NCBI GenBank assembly: GCA_001910725.1
Contig: MJGA01000003.1
Span: forward strand, 2,356,001-2,420,000
Direction of reading: 5' to 3'
Length of the DNA stretch: 64,000 bases
Origin: Phanerodontia chrysosporium
Lineage: Eukaryota; Basidiomycota; Agaricomycetes; Polyporales; Phanerochaetaceae
The notes beneath the pieces were generated by a model that did no database searches, was not told the DNA's origin, and saw only the letters and a list, made by a program, of their open reading frames with translations. The translations under genes were made by a program, and so were the position numbers. Of this stretch, positions 49,018 to 60,100 are shown piece after piece (the first letter of the stretch is position 1; the number at the start of each line of letters is the position of its first letter).

Positions 49018-50197
49018 CTACTCCACATCATCTAGTACTGCGTCGTCTACAGAGTGGGCTGGTGGGTGAAGCCCAGACCAGGCGAACGGGGCATAGAGGT
49101 GAGTCGGCGAACAGGGTGGCAACATTCGTGCATATGAGACCTGTGATGGAGCTTGCAAAGCCAGACGGACGAGCTGGAAAAGCCGCGTAGAATACCAGGG
49201 AAGCGATGAGGTAAGAGTTGAGTTCGGTATCGCGAGAGACTCTTGATGTTCAGATGTATAATTGTCGCAGTAGCCGATGGAATCTGGTAAAACGTCGTTC
49301 GCGGCAGATGCTTCTTGGAAGAGCCTAGGACTGGCAAGAGATCCGCTGGTATCGAGTGCGGTCGGGTCCTCCTCATAGATAGTCTGCAAGCTGCGCAGTG
49401 GCACCGCGAAATCCGAGTCTAGGGGGTCCAGGTCTGCGCCTTCGACGTCGAACGTTTCCAGAGCGTTGAGGATGTCGCTTCCAACTGGCGAGTTCGTAAA
49501 TTCGACGCAGCGAGCAGATACAGGAGAGGAAGGTGCTTGAGGAGCGATCAGAGAGGCAGGTTCGGAAAGGCCAGGAGGGCCACTTTCCAGTGTAGTCGTG
49601 TTCGAACTCGGGTCGGTGTTGCCAGAAGACAAGACGGGGAGGTTGTCCGCGTCGCGAGGAGTGTACAGCCCTATACTTGGCGCCTCAGAGACGGTGCCGT
49701 AGGAGGTGTCTGTCGGGAAGCCGGGGTCATCGCGCAAGTCTGTCGTTGCTGCGGTGTCCGTACGCTCCGGGGTCGCGCCCGCTTTGGCACCCTTGTCGCT
49801 GTTGTGTTCCTGCAGGAAGGCGACGAGCGTGAGTTCTTCTAGACCGCTTTCGTCATGCGACAGCGCGTCTGGCTTGTCCTGCACAAAGGGGGGCAAGGGC
49901 GCTGAGGTCAGCTCAACGCCGCGCTTTGAACGTCACCGAGCGACGACGTACGCGGTCCTGCGGGGCAGCATTCGTTTCGACAAGGCAGAAATCGTGGTCG
50001 TCGGCAGGCGGCGGGCCTTCCTCCGTCGGCGCGTCTTCAAGCGCGGCTTGCGGCTTTGCCTTGCGCAGGCGGGTAGGAATGCGGGCTTTGACGGCGGCAT
50101 TGACGTTGAAGCGTCCGGACGCGGAGAGCGGGAGCTTCACGCCCTGCAGGCGTGCCTTGACGTACTCGGTCGTAAGGTTGCGGAACGAGGTGGACAT
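49018..50197 (-). CDS. unknown protein between the con-6 copies, possibly one gene in two frames
   Basis: Two minus-strand frames abut. The first (49913-50197, 94 codons) begins MSTSFRNLTTEYVKARLQG and includes a basic VRRRSVTFK. The second runs to 49018 (stop) and, read upstream of its first Met, continues back as ELTSAPLPPFVQDK right to the end of the first. It is acidic and Ser/Thr/Asp-rich (ESGLEELTLVAFLQEHNSD, IGLYTPRDADN, FDVEGADLDPLDSDFAVPL). The simplest reading is one gene of about 390 residues with a frame change near 49915-49925. Here the offset is not the one-missing-base type seen elsewhere, so two genes or a missed splice also remain possible. No family recognised. Confidence 0.5.
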
Positions 50198-50555
50198 GGC
50201 GGTGGGAACGGCGGGTGTATGCGCGAGGGTGTGGTGGGTTGTGGTTTTGGTTCGAGTGCATCGGGCGAGATGCCAGCCGTGTTATGGGGCGCTTCTGCGC
50301 CACATCGCCGGATTTGGTAGGTTCTGTTGTTCGAGCGCTTGCACAGCCAGTTCTCTACGACCCACTCCCTCTGGTGTGTGTATAGACAACCCTGTTAGTC
50401 AAACGAGGTTTCTCACACACCTCGTCTGCATATTTAAGGACAATGCACAATGCATCAGTCCAGCTCAGTCGCAGAGATTGCTTATCCCGTAAGCGTCTGA
50501 TTGCCGCATGCAACAGTGTATATAATACATTCATTAATTCTCTTAGTGTTGTCAT
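50198..50555. promoter_or_regulatory. intergenic region, upstream of the unknown gene and 3' of con-6 copy 2
   Basis: 358 bp between two minus-strand genes. No TATA box clear for the unknown gene. Nothing else seen. Confidence 0.35.
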
Positions 50556-50973
50556 TTACTCGCCCAGGTCCTCGAGGACACCCTTTGAATGCTGCTTCGC
50601 CTCCTGGCTGACGTTGGGGTTCTTGGTCGCAGCCTGGGACGCAACCGGTCAGCACCTACGCTGATGCAGGTATGGGGAAGGTAACGCACCTTGTGGCCGA
50701 TGCGGACGTTGTCGAGGTGGGCCTGCTCACTCTGGAGCTCGCCGCTCTGGTCCATCTCCTGGAGGCGCTGCTGGGCACGCTCCTTGGCCTCCTCAGAGTT
50801 GTTTGGGTTGGAGATGGCAGCCTCTGCGAAGGGAAAGGTCAGTACCTTTTGGTTACAGGGGCGAACCGACGCCGCTACTGACTAAGGCCACGAGCAACCT
50901 GCGCATTCAGAGTCAGAAGAACGTCAAGAAGAACCAGAATTCACAAACGCACGTTTCCGGGGTTCTGCGACAT
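50556..50973 (-). CDS. conidiation protein 6 family (Con-6), copy 2
   Basis: The second con-6 gene, with the same four-exon plan as copy 1. It starts at 50973 with MSQNPGN, then VARGL, then KAAISNPNNSEEAKERAQQRL, QEMDQSGELQSEQAHLDNVR, and a second unit HKAATKNPNVSQEAKQHSKGVL ending EDLGE (stop 50556-50558). Introns fall after GN, inside the GLK codon and after HK, as in copy 1. Same caveats on function. It is a paralogue, not a duplicate assembly, since residues and introns differ. Confidence 0.9.
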
Positions 50974-51757
50974 AACGACTTAAAGTGTTTGCAGATGTGT
51001 AGTTAACTTGCGAGTGCTAGCGTTGGGTGATACAGGTCGGGACGACGGGGGGTTACCCCTCAGGCCTTTTATATGCTGCGGTGGACCCGTTTGACATCAC
51101 CGTGGCTCGATGTGACGAGCGATGCCCACTCCACTACCCTGCGGCGTCTGTGTGATTTTGTCGAAGAAGTGATGGTAAGGGTGACGCAAACAGGAGAACG
51201 CGGTTGCCACACGCTTCGACTTCGACAGGAGACGTGATATACGCCATAGACGCGTCACCATACTCGTACGTGGGCGGCCTGTGAAGACAGTATTGACACT
51301 CCTGCATGCTATCTTCCCGCTGGCACCGGAGGCTCCTAGGGCTCGAAACATGACCCTGCGCCGCGTCACGACCGAGTTGCCGTGGTTTGAGAACGATCCT
51401 GGTGAAGCTACGTCAATTAGGAGCGAGAGGGGCGAGTATGATGCAAAAGATATGTCACCTCGTTTGCGTAGGACTTGCGAGAACACGGACGGCTCCACTT
51501 CTCAGCGTCGCACCGAGACAAGCGAACTGCCCCAGGCGCGGTCGATCCAAATCCCGAAATACAAAATTCCACGTGGCGCCCTTGTGGCGTCCGCGCTTTG
51601 CCGAGAAAGGAAGCGCTCACAATAATCACGTGCGACAGATCGGTCGAGACTCGAGAGCATGGAGAGGCGGACAGAACTAGAGACCCCGTGTGTAATTTAC
51701 AGTCCAACAGACCTAACAGTACAGAGAAACGGTATGAAAGGGTATCAAGACACAACG
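50974..51757 (-). promoter_or_regulatory. promoter of con-6 copy 2 with TATA box; rest unassigned
   Basis: On the minus strand ATATAAAAGG lies at 51065-51074, about 95 bp upstream of the con-6 start codon. The remaining 680 bp has only overlapping frames without domains and includes the 3' UTR of the J-domain gene. Confidence 0.5.
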
Positions 51758-52619
51758 TCAGAATGCGCTGCCAAGGACCTTTGCTGCTAATGCACGTAGT
51801 ATCTAGGACCATGTCAGGATCGCATCCGCAGGCAACAGACATGTCTACTCACCTGGGCCTTCTGATCACCACCCAGCTGCGAGAACACAGCAGCAACACT
51901 CTTCCCCTTTGCGTCTCGTATTGCGCCTAGCTTATTTCCCGCATATGCGCCCACCATGAGGCCCGGCACATTGGCGACGATGAAGCCTAGGCCTGCACCA
52001 CAGACTGCCCCGGTCCAGGACCACCACGGCGCGTGTCGTTGTACTTCCGGCCGCAGAAGCTACGCAAAGCATCAGCAAGAATGCACACGCCACGGTACGG
52101 GAGGAGCGCACCTCTTCAAAGACGTCCGCAAAGACATAGTCTGCGTCTGGCCTGCCCGGCGGCGTGGCCCCTGGCTGCGCACCCGCCGCCCCGCCGCCGA
52201 ACATGCCCGCGAACTGTGAGAAGAAACTGGACGATGCGCCGGGATCTTCTGCCCTCTCCTGCTTCGAGCGGCTCGCATACAGGGCGTCGTATTCTCGTCT
52301 GCGCGTCGGGTCGGACAGCACGTAGTAGGCGTCCGCGACGGCCTGTAGAGGGCCCAGTCAGCGTGGATGGGCGGACAGCGCAGATGTGTCACGTACCTGG
52401 AAGCGCTCCGTCGCCTTCCTCTTCTCCTCTGGCGTTGCGTTTACGAGGCGGTCAGGGTGCGTCCTGGGCGCTGCGTCAATGAGGCGGACCACGGCGGCAG
52501 GCAGCGGTGGGCACGACGTACTTCAGGGACTCGCGGCGGTACGCAATGCGGACCTCCTCCTGGGTCGCGGTCTGGGGTATGCCGAGGAACGCATAGTAGT
52601 CGGGCAGTGTTGAGGCCAT
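51758..52619 (-). CDS. J-domain (Hsp40/DnaJ) protein with C-terminal hydrophobic segment
   Basis: Start at 52619 (MASTLPDYYAFLGIPQTATQ). A type III J domain: YRRESLK, then THPDRL carrying the HPD that stimulates Hsp70 ATPase, EEKRKATERFQ and AVADAYYVLSDPTRRREYDALY. Then a Gly/Ala stretch (FSQFAGMFGGGAAGAQ) and FADVFEELLRPEVQRHAPWW. A hydrophobic Gly-rich segment follows (GAVCGAGLGFIVANVPGLM), then VGAYAGNKLGAIRDAKGKSV and a last short exon ending ALAAKVLGSAF (stop 51758-51760). The hydrophobic segment suggests membrane contact, but I cannot tell which compartment. Frame is intact across splice joins. Confidence 0.88.
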
Positions 52620-52873
52620 GGGTTGTGGTCGGCGGTGGAGAACTAAATGAGAGTGCTGCAGCACGCGCGCTGAGACGTCATATCGCGGGCGCCACGTGGC
52701 AAGCCCCAGTATCCGGATTTGGCGTGTATATATTCAAGGGCGGGTCACGGTAGTACAGACGAAGCTATGGCCAAAAGACAAACTAGTAATACAACGAAGC
52801 AGGACTAGAACCGGACAAGGATTGTGTCAACAGCGAAAGCGATCGATACAGCAGCGGTACTGTACAACGGCGG
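52620..52873. other. short intergenic region
   Basis: 254 bp between two minus-strand genes; it must hold the J-domain promoter. Nothing specific seen. Confidence 0.35.
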
Positions 52874-55317
52874 CTAGAAAGGCATCGGCGTGTAAGACGA
52901 AGTGAGCGTAGAGCGCACGGAGGGCGGGATAGTGGACGTATTTAACCGTGGTCCCGCAGGAAGACCCATTGGACGGACCTTGCCTCCAACGGTGACAGTG
53001 CGCACACCAAGCGTTTTGCCGAGCTGATCTCACCGGGGAGGCGCGACGGCGCCGGGGCCTGCAGAGTGACCTTTGTTCGCCCTGCAATGCCTTCAACAGG
53101 AGTGAGACCAGACTCGGGGATGGTCGTCAACGTCGTTTCCGTTTTCCTTCCAGTATCAGCGCTGCTGACACTGGCCTGCGTCGAGATCGAGCTTTGCAAC
53201 GAGTGCCCCGGATGCGTCAGATCTACAGCCCGCTGCGCATCAGCGACACGCATGCATATAGCCCAGTGCAAAAATGCCACTTACGTCCGATGAAGGAAGT
53301 AATCTCGTACTGTGTCCCGCCCGACGCTGTCGTGATGCCGCGCCGGCTCGGCGGGAGGAGGGAGTCCGCGTCCCCGGGCGCGAGCTCAGACAGCGGTACC
53401 GACTGCTGGCGCGTGCGCGCGGGCTCCGGGGGCGGGAGTGCGCGGACGGTACTTGCGTCGCTCGCGCGGCCCCAGGGCGGCGCGGGGAACACACTCAGCG
53501 AGAAACGGCGCGGGGCGAGCGCCGCGCTGTCGGTGCTCGCGGACGTGTGGCGGCTGCCGTCTGCGCCGCCCGAGAGGAGCTTGAGCGCGGCGATCGAGCG
53601 GTCAAGCTCCTCCTGCTCGCGCAGCAGGCCCGAGATGCCCGAGCTGCGCGCGGAGCGGTCGAACACGGCGCGCGGATCCTCGTCGGACGCGGAGCGCGTG
53701 CTCGCGCCCGAGGGCGGCCGCTTCGCGTTCACGATGCCGTACAGCCCGTGCACGGGCGACGTGCTCGAGCGTTGGGTGCTCGGTGTGGGTGGCGCGAGGC
53801 GTGAGCTGTCGGACGCGCGGAGGGCGTGCGTGCCGGTACGGCAACAGCCGCGGCTTGTGGCGAGGCGACGTCGACGGGGTCGACGGGGTCGGAGACGATG
53901 ATGTTGATGCTGGTGGGTTCCCTGACGACTGGGCTTTGCACAGGCTCCGCAGTGGTCACGGGCCGCGCTGTACTTGGTAGCGCGGCGTCTACACCCGCAG
54001 TCAGAGGGGATAAGCCGCGCTCCGCGCGGTCCTGCACCCAATCGACCTCGGACATTGGTTGTGTGGCAGCGCTCTTCTTCGATGGTCTCCTCCCAAACCA
54101 GTTGGATACTCGCAACGAGTACCCCGCTAGCGACGGCTCCCACGATTGCGGCCCTTTCGCGGGCGCAGTCGCGGTGAATGGCAGCTCCTCGCCGAACATT
54201 GGGTTAAACTTGGGTTCGGGAACCTTGGGCGGACCCAACAGGAACTCCGAGGTGCGGGAGACGACGGGCGGCATGTTGTGGAAGGACGAAGACCGGTTAC
54301 GTCGTTTACTGAGAGCCGTCGTTTTGGGGCGGAAAGCGTCGACAAGCATGTAAAGCACGAGAATGTAGAGCTCGATGCCCTGCATGAACCGGCCCAGGAT
54401 AGTCTCTGAGAACAATACTACAGTGCTTCTTCAGTGCTAAGCCTGGGCTTGAAGGCGGAAGCGACTCACATTCGATGACATCCCCAACTCCGAGCGCTGC
54501 GCTGATGAGCAACGCAACGATCACGGGGGAGTAACGCAGGAAGAGACGCAGGCGTCGAATGGTCCCGTATGAGTCTAGGGCCGCCAGATAGATGTTGAGG
54601 AACACCTTCAGAATCAGAATAGCGGAGACACACGCCTCGAGCGCGCCCTCGGCGTCTTGTATCGCGCTCAGCTGTTGGAGAGGGGCGTAGATACGGAACG
54701 CGACCTGCAACGCTGTTATGGCGAGTGTCGCGACGACGAGTGCCCACTGAAGGATAAGTCCGGTGATTCCCCACCGTCCCCAGCTCCCGCTGTGCAGGTC
54801 GCACGCGTCCGTGTCCGTGCTGCCCATGGGCGGCGCGCCGACGAATCCCCAGTAGAAGACATAGCGCAGGCCAAAGGAGAGCGCGTATGTGATTTCACGC
54901 GTGATGGTCAGCCCGAGGAAAGGGTTCTGGTCTAGTATGGCCGCCGCGCTGTGCTTCCCCCGCGCTAGGAGCTGCACTAGATCGAGGATCGCGCCAGCAA
55001 AGGCGAACAACACGGATCCGTGTAGACACGCGGTGAACCTGTGAGGCCTGCTTTAGTAACAACCCTTTGACGATATGCGTAAGGGACGTGCCAGTTCAGC
55101 CGTCTGAAAATGAGGAGCAAGGTGGACGCTCCAAAAACAAAGATTCCTACGGCAAAGAACGGGATGTCCGAGAGAATGTACTGTACCTATGACATGGATA
55201 AGATGAGTGTCTGAAAGACAGAGGTCTAAGACTCACATCTGTTTCCCTGCTCAGTGGCGTAGTTCCGAGTATATGGTGACCACGCGGGCCCAGAGGATGC
55301 GAAGACAAAGAATTCAT
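52874..55317 (-). CDS. multipass membrane protein of unknown function
   Basis: Start at 55317 with MNSLSSHPLGPRGHHILG, then across an intron VQYILSDIPFFAVGIFVFGAS (TM1). More hydrophobic helices follow: SVLFAFAGAILDLVQLLARG, ITYALSFGLRYVFYWGFVGA, GLILQWALVVATLAITAL, ACVSAILILKVFLNIYLAAL, YSPVIVALLISAALGV and IELYILVLYMLVDAF, about seven in all. A long cytosolic tail is Ser/Pro-rich. Its frame changes near 53830-53880, then SISALLREQEEL-like GISGLLREQEELDRSIAALK, and again near 53007 (acc) to VRTVTVGGK and the end TPMPF (stop 52874-52876). One added base cures each. Seven helices plus a tail recall a receptor-like layout, but I see no named family. Confidence 0.7.
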
Positions 55318-55833
55318 ATTTTACGCGAGAGGCAAGGAATCAGGTGCGCTTCGTGCCAACCGTCCGGGAGATGTCAACGCTTCTCAAGTGTAGAGGCTGC
55401 GACAGCTGGAAAGAAAACAAAGTAGACCACCAGGGCGAATTGTTATGGTTTTGCCGAGGAGGATGCGTAGCCTGCGACTCGTCCTCGGTGTCGAAAATCG
55501 AATATAAAGGAGTGAAAAAGGAAGCGAGCCCCAGGCTTGCGCTAGCAGTAGATTAGTGAAGCATGCGCACCAGCACCGGGCGAAGGAGATGGAGGAGTCG
55601 AGGAAAGGGCGACGCGCAAAGCGCACCTGGCGAGACGACGGCGACGAACTCGAGCTCGACGTCAGTTGAGAAGGACAGAAAATTCCACCGAGCGTCCTTC
55701 ATATTGACTTTGTCCGTCGCAGTCCATTTCGTTGCCACCACGACTGTACCCTCGCGAATCTCGATTGCGTCTTGGCGCCGGGACAAAAGCCCCCTCCTGG
55801 GGTTAGGGTCCCATCTTGCTGCACCCCCACGCC
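55318..55833. promoter_or_regulatory. divergent promoter, membrane protein / GAR transformylase
   Basis: 516 bp between divergent starts. No TATA box clear. Short frames on both strands lack domains. Confidence 0.4.
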
Positions 55834-56587
55834 ATGGCAGACAGCGAGCAGAGGCGCATCGTCGTCCTCATCTCCGGCTCAGGTACCGCACGTTCCCCCA
55901 TCCCACTCTCCCGTCTCTCTCTCAGCCGTGAGCACCCAAGGTTCCAACCTCCAGGCCCTCATCGACGCCCTCGGCACCCCTGCCCTCCCCGACGCCCGCA
56001 TCGTCCTCGTGCTCTCCAACCGCAAGGCCGCGTACGGCCTCACGCGTGCACAGCAGGCGAATCCACCCATACCGACTGCCTACCTCGCGCTTCAGCCGTA
56101 CCTGAAGGCGAACCCCGGGAAGACGCGCGAGGACTACGATGCCGAGGTCGCGAAAATCGTCGTGCAGGCCGAGCCGGACATCGTCGTCCTTGCAGGCTGG
56201 ATGCACATCATGAGCGAGGCCTTCCTCGACGTTCTGAATGGCGACCGGCCCTACGAGGACGGCAAGAAGGTGCAGCGGCCCATTCCCGTGATTAACCTCC
56301 ATCCCGCGCTCCCTGGTGCGTTCGACGGTGCACACGCCATAGAGCGTGCGTACGAGGCCTTTCAGAAAGGCGAGATCAAGCACTCGGGATGCATGGTCCA
56401 CCGTGTGGTCCGCGAGGTCGACGCAGGAGAACCTGTTGTCGTGCGCGAGGTCGCAATCAAGGAGGGCGAGCCGATAGAGGCATTCGAGGAGCGCTTGCAC
56501 AAAACGGAATGGGAAATTATCGTGCAAGGGACAGCCAAAGTCTTGGACGAGGTGAAACCATCTAAGAGTGAGTCGCTCTTCCAGTAA
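55834..56587 (+). CDS. ADE8: phosphoribosylglycinamide formyltransferase (GAR transformylase)
   Basis: Third step of de novo purine synthesis: transfers a formyl group from 10-formyl-THF to GAR, in the cytosol. Start MADSEQRRIVVLISGSG at 55834. One intron (55884 to about 55936) falls inside the Gly loop and the join gives GSGSNLQALIDAL. Then IVLVLSNRKAAYGL, ARKMGIP-equivalent AQQANPPIPTAYL, VLAGWMHIMSEAFL, and the active-site block INLHPALPGAFDG with the conserved Asn and His. HSGCMVHRVVREVDAGEPV carries the catalytic Asp. About 230 residues, matching monofunctional PurN/Ade8. Stop 56585-56587. No frame break. Confidence 0.95.
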
Positions 56588-57120
56588 AGCTTCGCTCGCA
56601 CTCATGTCATGCAGGAAAATAGTCATAGACATAAGGGCATATGGATGTACACTACTCTTCAGGAGATCCTGTAAACCTAAGTACAGAATAACCGGTGCTA
56701 CTGGCACTGTCAGTATACACGCATCGTGGCAGGGCTGTTGGGGAGTAAGGTCTCTTTGGCTGGGAATGAGTCTCTGGATGCGTATATAGCATGGCCAACC
56801 CGTACCGTCTCGGGTGAGTATCTCTGATTGAGTTTACATGCCGGCTCACAGAAAGCTTTGTTCACATGATGAGACGTGATGAGGGTCGACATGGACCGGC
56901 AGCGAGTCCGTAAACGCATCCGGGAGTCACTGGTTGAGACGCCAGTGCCAACTGAACAACGAATAGCAGACTGAACACGTGGTGATAGGTCCCTCCGCAT
57001 CAGTGACTCTGCTGTCGCTTCCGAATAACGAGAAGATGTTCAGATGGTGCGTGGACGTGCTCATCCAATCGCATAGTATAAAGCCTAGTTGAACGCGAAA
57101 ATAGAAACCACCCATACAAC
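56588..57120 (+). promoter_or_regulatory. promoter of the ABC transporter
   Basis: A CCAAT box lies at 57065-57069 and TATAAAG at 57077-57083, 44 bp upstream of the start codon. The left part is the ADE8 3' UTR. Confidence 0.5.
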
Positions 57121-60100
57121 ATGCCGTCCCCACCGTTCTCAGAGGGGTTGATCTACGTGCCTGTCTCTGCTGCTGCGATATCTCTCCTCGTTTTTGCTGC
57201 GCAGCTCGTCGCGCACCAGGTGCGAAAACACCCCATTGACACTTCTCATGGCGATAGACACGGTCCATCATCGTCGCTTCGAGATTACATCACGGACTCC
57301 GGAGGGGCCTCAGGCGTAATTCTCAACCTGCTGCGACTACTCTCTTGCATCGCAGTGCTCGGGATAGCCGTACACGATGCTAGTTCCTTACATTCCTCGT
57401 TTCGGGCGGCATTGTTATCATGTGCCACATATGTGAGTTCTCTGGCGAGTGAAATCATTCCAGATCCAGTCTGAATGTCGGTTAGGCATACACAGCCTTC
57501 ATTGGTTCGGTCTCCTTCGCTTTTGTCCGGTGGAACGCGACTGCGTCGTCTCACCTCACGTTCGTGTTACTCACGACATGGGTTGTCTATGTATACCGGG
57601 ACATCTGGCCGCTGGCGACATACTACTTAGAGCCAGCAGACCGACTAGACACGCATTTCTGGTCAAGTCTCGCCGCACTGTCCGTCGCAGCGGTGCTTGT
57701 TCCGCTCACACTACCCCGAAAATACGTGCCGTACGACCCGCAGGTTCAGTGTTCGCTGCGTCGGCGTGACTCACATACTGACCTCGAGTGTAGGACCCAA
57801 TGGCGACACCGAACCCGGAGCAGACCTGCTCCATACTGTCGAGGGTGCTGTTCACCTTCCTGGACTCGGTGGTCTGGACAGGGTATCGCTCGCCACGTCT
57901 CGTTGTAGAGCAATTGCCACCTCTCTGTGACTATGAACACATGAAGTACATGTCGAAGAGAAGTGCCCCCGTGAGTTGATGCCGTGATAATGTCGGGTCT
58001 TGCGCCGTTGCTGAAGGATTGTCAGTATCTGGACCCTTTGGACGTTCGCTCTAGCCGGCACGTCTTCTGGGGTTTGCTGAGAATGTACAGTGAGTTTGCT
58101 TCCTTTTGCCGATTCGGACCAGCATTCATTCCATAGCAGAATGGGAATATGTCGAACTCTGGTTCGAACTAGCGATGATGGTACGTCGTCAAAAATAGTC
58201 TGTTTGTTAGCTTGCAGTACAATGATTGCGGCGCTGTAGACGCTTTCTAGCTTCCTCATCCCGGTCGGGATGAACAGGGTTCTGAAGTAAGCTTACCTTC
58301 GACTACTGTTGTACGTTCATTCAACTGTATTGCAGTTACCTCGAGACCGGGGGCGTAGGCGCGAGAATGCATCTATGGTTTTGGATCCTGACCTTTGTCA
58401 CAAGCTTCGTTGGAACTTCTTTGCTCTCGGGACGATACATGTTTGTCGCCGTACGTTGCTACACCCAACTTTGCAGTGGACATGGACTCATTCGAGTTCT
58501 ACTCTAGCTGCGTGTTCTCGTCGAGGCTCAAAATGCACTCACGCAGCTCGTCTTTGAGCATGCATTGCGTATCAGGCTCAAAGCGGACGCAGACCACTCC
58601 CCTGATCCGGTTGACAGTAACGTACCGACGGATGGTGACTCTGAACACACTGCGACCCACGGCCGGGACGATAGCGAGGCGACGCAAGGTGAGAGTCGAA
58701 GTTCGACTCCCATCGTTGAAGGCACGACCGCGGCTTCCGGGGCCAAGGACATTCAGGAGGCTTCGCCTGGGAGTCGTAAAGGCGGCAGCATAATTGGCAA
58801 GATCAATAACTTGATTTCGACGGACGTCAACAATCTCGAGAACGGACATGGCTGGATCATGCTTGGTCGGTATCGTTCCAAGTGTTTGGTATTTACCATG
58901 CGCTGATGATCCGCTTAGTCTGGTTTACGCCACTGCAAATTGTTCTGAGCTTGATCTTTCTTTATGTTCTACTGGGATGGAGGTACGCCAAATATTCGCT
59001 GTGAACTAGACACACTCGTGTTGACGTGTGTAGTTCTCTCATCGGAGTGGTCACAATGCTCGTCATGCTCTACATTCCGGGCGTAATTGCGGCCTACTCT
59101 CATCGACTTCAGGAGAAGAGAATGGCCAAGGTGCGACAAACGCAACTATCATGTAGAACCTCCGAGCTAATCTTGTCGTGTATAGAGCGACACTAGAGTA
59201 GGAGTGGAAGCCGAAGGTAGGTCTGCGGTACAAATCCACAATATGCTGTCATTCATTACACATCTTCAGTCTTGGGAGGCGCCATTAGAATGGTCAAGCT
59301 CTTCGGATGGGAACTAAAAATGAGTGAACGCATAGACGAGAAACGACGGGATGAGCTCAACGTGCTTCGAGATGTGAAAATCCTTTCTGTGGTGAACAAG
59401 CTCAGCAAGTGAGTTGTTCGCCGTCATCTCTACGGGATTGCGGGCTGACTCATTCTTGCAGCACCCTGATTCCAATGGTCACAATGATTGTCACTTTCGC
59501 GAGTTATGTGCGTTTACTTGTCGTCTATCAGCTGTCTCCGTTGTGTTGACCGTCATGCAAGACTCTCATTGCGAAGGGCGAATTGACAGGTAATAGCGTT
59601 CGATATTTCGAGCGCATTTCTCTGTGCTTGATCTTGATTCTCGCAGCGTCGAAGGTCTTTTCTGCCATCCAAGTTTTCCATGACCTACAGAATCACTTCA
59701 GCGGATGGACACAATCAATCAGTTCCTGCATCCAAGGTACATACCGTTGATCCCACATGGAGTGAGCGACCTTTTCACATTCCGTTGAATATAGCGAAAG
59801 TCAGCTTGGACAGAATCACAGACTTCCTTCGCAAGGTCCCTGTCTGTTTTCTCGCCTTTATGCGCTCGCACACTGATGTTTACTACTCAGACCGAACTCT
59901 TGGACTCATTCAACGCAGGCGCACAGGAGCACACCCGTGATTCGGCTCAACTTGGTTCCGATATCATTGGCATACGCGCAGCTTCCTTTAGCTGGGACAT
60001 AGATGCGGCGACTGCTACGCATGCCTCCCAGAGTAGTTTCAGACTACGCATTGAAGAAGAGATCGTGTTCAAGCGAGGACATGTCAACCTGATCATCGGG

